Program-made: the position numbers and the translations under genes | Shown: positions 57,740-64,000 of the stretch, piece by piece | Layout of the letters: each line of letters opens with the position of its first letter | Numbering within the stretch: the first letter of the stretch is position 1 | Notes under the pieces: generated by a model | What the model was told of the DNA's origin: nothing | The model's database searches: none | Seen by the model: the letters and a program-made list of their open reading frames with translations, nothing else | Assembly (NCBI GenBank): GCA_018335695.1 | Contig: JAGXRV010000074.1 | Location: 25,658-89,657, forward strand | Direction: 5' to 3' | Source of the DNA: Clostridium sp. | Lineage (GTDB): Bacteria; Bacillota; Dethiobacteria; Dethiobacterales; Dethiobacteraceae | DNA length: 64,000 nucleotides

Positions 57740-59059
57740 ATGAAAAAGGCAACAAGAATTTCTATTTTTTTATTAGGTAGTTTATTTCTTTTTTCAGGAT
57801 GCGGTAGAGTCCAAGAGCCTGAGGCAGTAAAGACTTCTTCGCCGCCAAAACAGGAGATAGCTTCCGGTCAATTTGAATCAGCTCATACTTGTCAGTATTG
57901 TCACCAAAAGATTTACCAACAATGGCTCGGCACAGCCCACGCATCCTCGTCAACAAATCCGGTATTTTTAGCTGAATTAAGGAGGACGAGTGAGGAAACA
58001 GCAGGTGCTTCTGATGAGTTTTGTGTCAGTTGCCATATTCCTGTGGGTTGGTTAGCCGCAGAAATTCCCCCGGTAGATGGGAGTAAGCTTAGCGACAAGG
58101 CTAAGCAGGGTGTGTCGTGCGATTTCTGCCATACGACTACAGCGATTACAGGCAAAGGTAATGCTTCCTTTCAGCTGACACCAGGCAGAACGAAATTTGG
58201 ACCGCTTACCGACCCATTACAAACTCCGCTTCATGAAAGTGCTTTTAGTAAGCTTCATACGGAAGCAGATTTTTGCAGTTCTTGCCATGAAATCATTCAT
58301 CCTCAGAATGGGTTGGTATTAGCATCCACATTTAGTGAATGGCAGCAGAGTTCCTATGGCTCCAGAAGAATAACTTGTCAGGACTGTCACATGACGCCTG
58401 GTCCGGGAGTGAGCAAGCCCAACCCGGGAGTGACTGCCACAGGCGCCCCCAAAGTGCGGGAACACACATGGCGGCATGATATGGTGGGCAATAGTGTTTT
58501 TGCCATGCGCCGGGCCGGATTTTCCGCACATGCTGCCAGAGCGGAAGAAAATTTGCAAGCAGCAGCAGCTTTGTTCCTGGGTCTTCCCGCGCAGCTGAGC
58601 CCTTATCAGTCGACCGAAATAAATATTCGGATTCGCAATGACGGAGCCGGCCACTATTTGCCTACCGGACTTTCAATGTTCAAAGATATGTGGTTGGAAG
58701 TAGTTTGCACAAACCAGGCCGGGCAAGTAATCCATAGCAGCGGTGTTCTGACTGAGACAGGAGCCATTCCCGACGGCGCGGTAGTATTTGGCACCAGCTT
58801 TGCAGATGCCTCCGGAGAGGAGACTGATAATCTTTGGGAGGCAGTAAAAGTTTTGCAAGATCACCGAATCCCGCCGCAAGAGTATGTGGATGAGTTTGTG
58901 GAAATTCCCGGCTTGCCTTTGCCGGGAACATTAAATATCCGGGTTCGCCTGCTGCACAGAAGTATTAATTTGCAACGGGCTGCTCATTTGGGCATTAATA
59001 TTGACGAAGTTCCCGTAGTAGTGATGGCGGAGAAAAGAGGCAAAATAACAGTGCGCTAA
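57740..59059 (+). CDS. Five-haem c-type cytochrome lipoprotein
   Basis: Exported multihaem protein, about 439 residues. A lipoprotein signal (SIFLLGSLFLFSGC) is followed by five haem sites: CQYCH (51), CVSCH (95), CDFCH (127), CSSCH (179) and CQDCH (213). Several further histidines (HTWRHDMVGN) could be distal ligands. The region resembles cytochrome c554/NrfA-like multihaem families. The C-terminal half (from about 270) is haem-free and beta-rich (NIRIRNDGAGHYLPTGLSMFKDMWL). It is likely exposed on the outer membrane face and may exchange electrons with an external acceptor (inference). ATG 57740 follows AGGTGA. A large part of the protein is shared with no neighbour. Confidence 0.87.
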   Translation: MKKATRISIFLLGSLFLFSGCGRVQEPEAVKTSSPPKQEIASGQFESAHTCQYCHQKIYQQWLGTAHASSSTNPVFLAELRRTSEETAGASDEFCVSCHIPVGWLAAEIPPVDGSKLSDKAKQGVSCDFCHTTTAITGKGNASFQLTPGRTKFGPLTDPLQTPLHESAFSKLHTEADFCSSCHEIIHPQNGLVLASTFSEWQQSSYGSRRITCQDCHMTPGPGVSKPNPGVTATGAPKVREHTWRHDMVGNSVFAMRRAGFSAHAARAEENLQAAAALFLGLPAQLSPYQSTEINIRIRNDGAGHYLPTGLSMFKDMWLEVVCTNQAGQVIHSSGVLTETGAIPDGAVVFGTSFADASGEETDNLWEAVKVLQDHRIPPQEYVDEFVEIPGLPLPGTLNIRVRLLHRSINLQRAAHLGINIDEVPVVVMAEKRGKITVR

Positions 59060-59134
59060 AAAAAGGAAGAACTGCTCTGCTCTTTGCTCTCTGCATGATT
59101 CCGGCAATGTGACTTTATCTGCTTTTATCCTACC

Positions 59135-59163
59135 TTGTAGGCATAGATAAGATATGTTACAAT
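59135..59163 (+). promoter_or_regulatory. Sigma-A type promoter upstream of ftsH
   Basis: TTGTAG (59135-59140) and TACAAT (59158-59163), 17-base spacer. The mosaic repeat R4 lies between it and ftsH. Confidence 0.55.
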
Positions 59164-59188
59164 GGAATTCGGGAGTGAAGCCTTTTTC

Positions 59189-59366
59189 ATAGCATAGGAA
59201 ATTATATCGTTCAGGGAAGCTACGATCCTATGCGTTGGGGTTTGTAAGGGGCGTGCCCCTTACTCTTGCGGGGTGCTCAGGGTCGGCAGGCCCGCCGAAG
59301 GGGCGGCAGCCCCTAGCGGAATAAAAAAGACGCGTCAGTTGAAAGAAAACGCGAAGCGTCTTTTTT
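59189..59366. repeat. Mosaic repeat locus R4: multi-hairpin unit plus T-tract hairpin, upstream of ftsH
   Basis: Near copy of R2. GCATAGGA (59192-59199)/TCCTATGC (59226-59233) encloses GGAAATTATATC; GTAAGGGGcgtgCCCCTTAC follows at about 59246-59263. It has a longer GC-rich hairpin (GGTCGGCAGGCCCGCCGAAG) than R2. The final hairpin is AAAAAAGACGC (59323-59333)/GCGTCTTTTTT (59356-59366), 18 bases before the ftsH start. Confidence 0.85.
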
Positions 59367-59384
59367 AGAGAGGAGGATTCTTTC

Positions 59385-61343
59385 ATGAATAAATTTGCTC
59401 GACAGGCAATTTTTTACTTGTTTATATTGTTTATTGCCGTTGCCATTATTCAGTATTTTAATCAGCCCGCCGAACGGGCAGAAGACCTTAGATATGACGA
59501 ATTTTTAACAGCGCTTGAAGAAAATCAGGTCAAAGATCTGTTAATTGTCGGAAACGAATTGACGGGCACATTGCGGGATGGCAGGCAGTTTCGTGCGTAT
59601 AACCCGGAGGGTGCCTTATTGATCCCCCGCCTTGAAGGGAGAGATATCGAGTTTCAGGCTGTTCCGCCGCCGGAGCCTCAATGGTGGGCCAGCTTAGCTA
59701 CTTTTATTATCCCTTTTATTATTTTAATGGTTATTTTCTTTTTCTTGATGCAACAGTCGCAAGGCGGCGGGAACCGTGTAATGAATTTTGGGAAATCACG
59801 CGCCCGCTTGCATGACGGAAACCGTAAGCGCGTTAATTTTAATGATGTAGCCGGCGCCGATGAAGAAAAAGCCGAGCTGGTGGAAATTGTTGAGTTTTTA
59901 AAAGAGCCGCGAAAATTTATTGAGTTGGGAGCAAGAATACCTAAAGGAGTTCTCTTAGTAGGCCCTCCCGGTACCGGTAAGACTCTGCTGGCAAGAGCTG
60001 TGGCCGGCGAAGCGGAGGTTCCTTTCTTTAGCATTTCAGGGTCAGATTTTGTGGAGATGTTTGTAGGTGTAGGCGCTTCACGCGTCCGTGACCTTTTTGA
60101 TACTGCAAAGAAAAATTCGCCTTGCATCGTCTTTATTGATGAAATTGATGCTGTCGGGCGCCAGCGGGGTGCAGGTCTTGGCGGTGGCCATGATGAGCGG
60201 GAACAAACGCTAAACCAGTTGTTGGTTGAGATGGACGGCTTTGAGTCACACGAAGGGATTATTATTGTGGCAGCCACAAACCGTGCCGATATTCTTGACC
60301 CGGCGCTTTTACGACCGGGCCGCTTTGACCGGCAGGTCACAGTAAACCTTCCAGACGTAAAGGGGCGTGAAGAAATTCTTCAGGTTCATGCTCGAAATAA
60401 GCCGCTGTCTTTAGATGTGGACCTTAGTGTAATCGCCCGCCGTACGCCGGGTTTTAGCGGTGCCGACTTGGAAAATGTGATGAATGAGGCTGCACTGCTT
60501 GCCGGTCGGTTTAATAGAAAGCAGATTGCCATGCTGCAGTTGGAAGAAGCTATTGAGCGTGTCATGGGTGGCACAGAAAAGAGAAGTCGTGTTATCAGTG
60601 AGTTTGAGAAAAAAATAGTGGCTTTCCACGAAGCCGGTCACGTTTTGGTAGGTTACCTTTTGCCCAATACCGATCCGGTTCACAAGGTGTCAATCATTCC
60701 ACGCGGCCGCGCCGGCGGTTATACATTGATGCTCCCGGAGCAGGACCGCTACTACATGACTAAATCCGAACTAATCTCGCGTGTAACCACCTTGCTTGCC
60801 GGACGTGTGGCAGAAAAAATTGTACTGAATGAAATTTCTACCGGCGCCCAAAATGATTTGGAGCGCGCGACTGCCATCGTCCGTCAGATGATTATGGAAT
60901 ACGGGATGAGTGACCAGCTTGGACCGATTACTTTAGGCAGGCGCCAGTATGAACAAGTTTTTCTTGGCCGGGATCTGACCCGTGACCGCGATTTTTCCGA
61001 AGAAGTCGCCCGAGCCATTGATATGGAAATCCGTTCAACCATGGATGACAGCTATAAGCATGCCGAAGAAATTGTTGTGAAAAACCGTGATAAGCTGGAG
61101 TTAATCGCCAATGCTCTAATGGAGCAGGAGACGCTGGATGCCGAGGAGATTGTTGCTCTGATGGAAGTAAAGTCGCTTACTGAATTGCACAGCAGCCGTC
61201 AGGCAAAAGCTAAAGAGGCGGAAAAGGCTGAGGAAACTAAAGAATTTCGGACGGCTAGACGCGAGCCAAGTATTAAAAAAGAATCGCCTCAGTTCTTGAT
61301 TAATGATAAGAAAGTGGAAACTGAAAATAAAATCAAAGAGTAG
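59385..61343 (+). CDS. ftsH: ATP-dependent zinc metalloprotease FtsH
   Basis: Membrane AAA+ protease for quality control. Two helices (residues 6-24 and about 105-125) frame an extracytoplasmic domain. Walker A is [11 protein letters not shown] (about 193), Walker [13 protein letters not shown], and the zinc site HEAGH at 415 with the third ligand in the late [14 protein letters not shown]. The C-terminal tail is rich in Glu/Lys. At 652 residues it is full length. The ATG 59385 follows GAGAGGAGG. In Bacillus it follows hpt; here a 5-kb insertion and repeat R4 are between. Confidence 0.97.
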   Translation: MNKFARQAIFYLFILFIAVAIIQYFNQPAERAEDLRYDEFLTALEENQVKDLLIVGNELTGTLRDGRQFRAYNPEGALLIPRLEGRDIEFQAVPPPEPQWWASLATFIIPFIILMVIFFFLMQQSQGGGNRVMNFGKSRARLHDGNRKRVNFNDVAGADEEKAELVEIVEFLKEPRKFIELGARIPKGVLLVGPPGTGKTLLARAVAGEAEVPFFSISGSDFVEMFVGVGASRVRDLFDTAKKNSPCIVFIDEIDAVGRQRGAGLGGGHDEREQTLNQLLVEMDGFESHEGIIIVAATNRADILDPALLRPGRFDRQVTVNLPDVKGREEILQVHARNKPLSLDVDLSVIARRTPGFSGADLENVMNEAALLAGRFNRKQIAMLQLEEAIERVMGGTEKRSRVISEFEKKIVAFHEAGHVLVGYLLPNTDPVHKVSIIPRGRAGGYTLMLPEQDRYYMTKSELISRVTTLLAGRVAEKIVLNEISTGAQNDLERATAIVRQMIMEYGMSDQLGPITLGRRQYEQVFLGRDLTRDRDFSEEVARAIDMEIRSTMDDSYKHAEEIVVKNRDKLELIANALMEQETLDAEEIVALMEVKSLTELHSSRQAKAKEAEKAEETKEFRTARREPSIKKESPQFLINDKKVETENKIKE

Positions 61344-61366
61344 ACGAATTGCAGAGCAGAATTAAG

Positions 61367-61397
61367 AATGAGCGGCTTTATTGGCTGCTTATTTTTT
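61367..61397 (+). terminator. Terminator after ftsH
   Basis: AATGAGCGGC (61367-61376) pairs with GCTGCTTATT (61384-61393, two G-T pairs), followed by a T run. Confidence 0.6.
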
Positions 61398-61401
61398 ATA
61401 C

Positions 61402-61415
61402 TAGGAAATTATATC
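61402..61415. repeat. Short mosaic repeat remnant R5
   Basis: TAGGAAATTATATC, the core shared with R2, R3 and R4, stands alone directly after the ftsH terminator. The rest of the 209-base gap is AT-rich and holds nothing I recognise apart from the fhs ribosome site. Confidence 0.6.
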
Positions 61416-61552
61416 GACCAAAGAGTGAAAAAGAAAAAATAATATAAAAAATTCTGATATTAGCGGGACTAGGCAGGAGAATTTCTTGTTTTTGTAGAAC
61501 TAACAATGAAGATTCACTGTGTTCAGAAAATATTGTAGGGAGGGAAATTTTA

Positions 61553-63316
61553 ATGGTACTCGACCCCACCAAGCACGCGGATTGGGAAATTGCCGAAGAA
61601 GCAGAGTCGAGAATGAAGACTGTCCAACAACTGGGAGCAGAGTTGGGATTAGAGAAAGAGGAACTTCTGCCTTACGGCCATTATGTGGCAAAAGTTGATT
61701 TTGCGAAGGTTCTTGAGCGCTTAAAAGATCGTCCTGATGGCAAATACATAGATGTGACGGCCATCACCCCAACCCCCCTCGGCGAGGGTAAATCTACATC
61801 GACTATGGGTCTGACACAAGGCCTTGGCAAGCGTGGCAAGAATGTTATTGCCACAATCCGGCAGCCATCCGGCGGTCCCACAATGAACGTAAAAGGTTCT
61901 GCAGCCGGCGGCGGTCTGTCACAATGCATCCCCTTGACACCTTTCTCGCTGGGACTTACCGGCGATATTAACGCCATTATGAATGCACATAACTTGGCTA
62001 TGGTTGCTTTAACCGCCCGTATTCAGCATGAATTCAATTCCAGCGACGCTTTCTTGGAGCGGAGCGGCTTGAAGCGGCTGAATATTGACCCGCGCAACGT
62101 AGAAATGAAGTGGATTATGGACTTCTGCGCGCAAGCTCTGCGGAATATCATCATCGGTTTAGGCGGCAAGAAAGATGGTTTTATGATGAATTCAGGCTTT
62201 GCCATCGCCGTCTCCTCAGAAGTAATGGCTATTCTTTCCATCGCGCGTGATTTAAAGGATATGCGTGAGCGGATGGGCAAAATTGTAGTCGCTTACGATA
62301 AAAAGGGTGCGCCGGTTACAACAGGTGATTTGGGCGTAGACGGTGCGATGACTGCTTGGATGGTAGAAGCGCTGAACCCGAACTTGATGCAGACTATTGA
62401 AGGGCAGCCTGCCTTTGTTCATGCCGGACCGTTTGCAAATATTGCTATCGGTCAGTCCTCCATTATCGCCGACCGCATCGCCTTGAAGCTTGGCGACTAT
62501 GTGGTGACCGAATCAGGCTTTGCTGCCGACATCGGTTTTGAGAAGTTCTGGAATCTGAAGTGCCGTATGTCCGGTTTAGTGCCCAATTGCGCCGTGGTAG
62601 TTGCCACTATTCGCGCGTTGAAGGCTCACGGCGGTGCTCCGCTGCCGCTGCCCGGCCAGCCTCTTGATCCTGCTTACAGCAAGGAGCATGTTGAGTGGGT
62701 GGAAAAAGGTTGCGCTAACCTGATTCACCATATTAATACTGTTAAGAAGGCCGGCATTAACCCTGTTGTTTGCATCAACGCTTTTTATACCGATACAGAA
62801 AATGAGATTAAAGCCGTTCGCAGGCTGGCTGAAGCCGCCGGCGCCCGTGTTGCCGTGTCTAAGCACTGGCAGTATGGCGGCGAGGGCGCGCTGGAATTTG
62901 CTGATGCTGTTATCGAAGCTTGCGACCAGCCCAACAACTTCAAGTTCCTCTATGAGCTTGACACTCCGCTTCGTGAGCGGATTAAATTGATCGCCACCGA
63001 AGTATACGGTGCCGATGGCGTTGAGTACACTCCTGAAGCTACAGAAAAGGCTGTACGGATGGAGAAAGACCCCGAAATTCAGAAGCTGGGAATTTGCATG
63101 GTGAAAACACACCTCTCCTTGTCTGATAACCCAATGCTTAAAGGTGTTCCTACCGGCTGGAAGCTGCGCGTGCGCGACATTCTTACCTATCAGGGGGCAG
63201 GCTTTGTGGTTCCGGTCGCCGGTGCTATCTCGCTGATGCCCGGTACTGCTGCTAACCCGGCATTCCGCCGCATTGATGTCGATACGGACACAGGTAAAGT
63301 GAAAGGCCTGTTCTAA
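61553..63316 (+). CDS. fhs: Formate--tetrahydrofolate ligase
   Basis: ATP-dependent attachment of formate to tetrahydrofolate; the entry step of the methyl branch of the Wood-Ljungdahl pathway and a general C1 source. [21 protein letters not shown] is the phosphate-binding loop, [15 protein letters not shown] and [17 protein letters not shown] are family marks. The 587 residues are slightly longer than the usual 555-560, the extra at the N-terminus and near 455-475. The ATG 61553 follows AGGGAGGG. The next gene, 20 bases on, is probably co-transcribed. No other Wood-Ljungdahl gene is in the window. Confidence 0.97.
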   Translation: MVLDPTKHADWEIAEEAESRMKTVQQLGAELGLEKEELLPYGHYVAKVDFAKVLERLKDRPDGKYIDVTAITPTPLGEGKSTSTMGLTQGLGKRGKNVIATIRQPSGGPTMNVKGSAAGGGLSQCIPLTPFSLGLTGDINAIMNAHNLAMVALTARIQHEFNSSDAFLERSGLKRLNIDPRNVEMKWIMDFCAQALRNIIIGLGGKKDGFMMNSGFAIAVSSEVMAILSIARDLKDMRERMGKIVVAYDKKGAPVTTGDLGVDGAMTAWMVEALNPNLMQTIEGQPAFVHAGPFANIAIGQSSIIADRIALKLGDYVVTESGFAADIGFEKFWNLKCRMSGLVPNCAVVVATIRALKAHGGAPLPLPGQPLDPAYSKEHVEWVEKGCANLIHHINTVKKAGINPVVCINAFYTDTENEIKAVRRLAEAAGARVAVSKHWQYGGEGALEFADAVIEACDQPNNFKFLYELDTPLRERIKLIATEVYGADGVEYTPEATEKAVRMEKDPEIQKLGICMVKTHLSLSDNPMLKGVPTGWKLRVRDILTYQGAGFVVPVAGAISLMPGTAANPAFRRIDVDTDTGKVKGLF

Positions 63317-63336
63317 GAGTAGCGGCGAGTCAGATA

Positions 63337-63690
63337 ATGGATGTCCGGATTTTAACATTTGAGACATTGGAGAAGGCAAAGGAAGAGATCGCTCGGGTGG
63401 GCGCAAGTCCGGTCAGTGTAAATATTATGGCGCCCAAAGCTATCTTCCGTGTTATTAAAGTGTCCGGGTTGTCGGCAACAGCTGCTAACATTCTTAAACA
63501 GGAGATGTTGGCAAAAGGCGGTGAGGCGGCTGTTCATGCCGAGGTGGTTAATTGCAGGCAAAAGACTAGCGATGTGCTTCTTATGGGTACGCTTTATCAA
63601 TACCGCAAGGTAATTAAAAGTCTGCGTATCCAGCCTGTAGGCTTGTCGAAACTGTCAGAAAAACTTAAAAGCCTTCTGCAAGAGAGTTAA
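63337..63690 (+). CDS. Stand-alone N-terminal domain resembling clostridial dihydropteroate synthase
   Basis: 117 residues with no start of a pterin-binding barrel. The pattern IMAPKAIFRVIKVSGLSATAA, LKQEMLAKGGEAAVHAEVV and DVLLMGTLYQYRKVIKSLR matches, from memory, the roughly 100-residue N-terminal extension found in folP products of many acetogens and thermophilic clostridia. Here a stop and a strong terminator follow, so the domain is alone. The role is unknown; its site next to fhs suggests folate or C1 metabolism. The ATG 63337 is 20 bases after fhs, without a strong ribosome site (GCGGCGAG). It could be a split folP, but no barrel is visible downstream. Confidence 0.7.
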   Translation: MDVRILTFETLEKAKEEIARVGASPVSVNIMAPKAIFRVIKVSGLSATAANILKQEMLAKGGEAAVHAEVVNCRQKTSDVLLMGTLYQYRKVIKSLRIQPVGLSKLSEKLKSLLQES

Positions 63691-63697
63691 CACTTTG

Positions 63698-63738
63698 AAA
63701 GACCGGCTAAGACAACATGTCTAGCCGGTCTTTACTTT
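63698..63738 (+). terminator. Terminator after the fhs unit
   Basis: AAAGACCGGCTA (63698-63709) pairs with TAGCCGGTCTTT (63722-63733), with inner GAC/GTC pairing, then TTACTTTTA. Confidence 0.88.
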
Positions 63739-63745
63739 TAGCAGC

Positions 63746-64000
63746 GTGCCCAGATAAGCACGTGTTATCTTGCCGGTGCAAGTCCGGTTGGGGTAAGTGC
63801 CAAGACGCCCCATAGCTAGGATACCTATGTAGGGAGAAATCCGTGCGTAGAAGCGTATCGACAAAAGTACCTGTCAGAGACAGGGCGAGCAAGTTGCCAG
63901 ACCGCAACATTAAGTGAATCCTGCCGCGTCGACAAAAAGGCCTCGCAAGGGGGAAAAGGAGAAGTCGAGCCTCGTGCTAATGGGCGAAGACCATGGAAGG
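63746..64000 (+). ncRNA. 5' part of a group II intron, cut by the window end
   Basis: GTGCCCAGATAAGCAC at 63746 has the form of a bacterial group II intron 5' end. It is followed by domain I-like elements: GCCGGTGCAAGTCCGG, GTGCCAAGACGCCCC, a CGAGCAAGTTGCCAGACCGCAACATTAAGTGAATC block and CAAGGGGGAAAAGGAGAAGTC. The window ends at GAAGACCATGGAAGG, before any reverse-transcriptase gene. The intron starts 13 bases after a terminator stem. The class is not settled by eye. Confidence 0.7.

Noticed and set aside
1..64000. tRNA and rRNA genes
   Set aside because: I read both strands for CCA-ended cloverleafs and rRNA signatures and recognised none, although a computed search could still find a tRNA.

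Overview
The window is 64 kb of a low-to-medium GC, endospore-forming, anaerobic Firmicute (inference). Sporulation genes are everywhere: yabG, spoVG, fin, spoVT, yabP, yabQ, spoIIE and two SPOCS/LysM coat-type proteins. Starts are often TTG or GTG behind strong GGAGG sites. Metabolic genes (formate-THF ligase, aldehyde:ferredoxin oxidoreductase, c-type haem proteins) suggest an anaerobe with C1 and low-potential redox metabolism, clostridial rather than Bacillus. I do not name a species.

The backbone follows the origin-proximal order known from Bacillus subtilis: holB-ricT-rsmI-abrB-metG-tatD-yabE-rsmA-yabG-veg-ispE-spoVG-glmU-prs-pth-fin-mfd-spoVT-yabM-yabN(mazG)-yabP-yabQ-divIC-yabR-spoIIE-tilS-hpt-ftsH. 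This synteny supports many of the short calls, such as fin, yabP, yabQ, veg and divIC.

Accessory blocks sit between the backbone genes. At 7.8-9.1 kb are a YkuK-type protein and a glycosyltransferase. At 10.8-15.7 kb is a cell-wall/spore-coat block: two SPOCS-LysM proteins, a LysM-CAP protein and an L,D-transpeptidase. At 16-18.7 kb are a short nicotinate phosphoribosyltransferase and an orphan histidine kinase with a MetOD1-like input domain. At 18.8-21.2 kb is an IS91-type element carrying a tyrosine recombinase. At 21.3-24.8 kb is a cyanophycinase/cyanophycin synthetase pair. At 30.1-31.3 kb is a T-box-controlled pheA. At 37.6-39.1 kb are a monohaem membrane protein and a TAXI solute-binding lipoprotein. 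At 47.2-49.3 kb is feoB-feoA. At 54.2-59.1 kb are AOR, a MoaD-like protein, an E1-like enzyme, a MOSC protein and a five-haem lipoprotein. After ftsH come fhs and a small protein resembling the free N-terminal domain of clostridial dihydropteroate synthase. The window ends in the 5' part of a group II intron.

The least explained material is a mosaic of intergenic repeats at about 37.0-37.5, 44.0-44.1, 51.6-52.1, 59.2-59.4 and 61.4 kb. They share a GGAAATTATATC core, a roughly 155-bp fold-back unit, a multi-hairpin unit and a hairpin with a T tract. Two copies lie directly in front of yabP and ftsH. Regulatory signals that can be read include tandem veg promoters, a sigma-H type spoVG promoter, a sigma-G type spoVT promoter, sigma-E/K type sites before the first SPOCS gene, and a spoIIE promoter with 21-bp spacing and Spo0A boxes.
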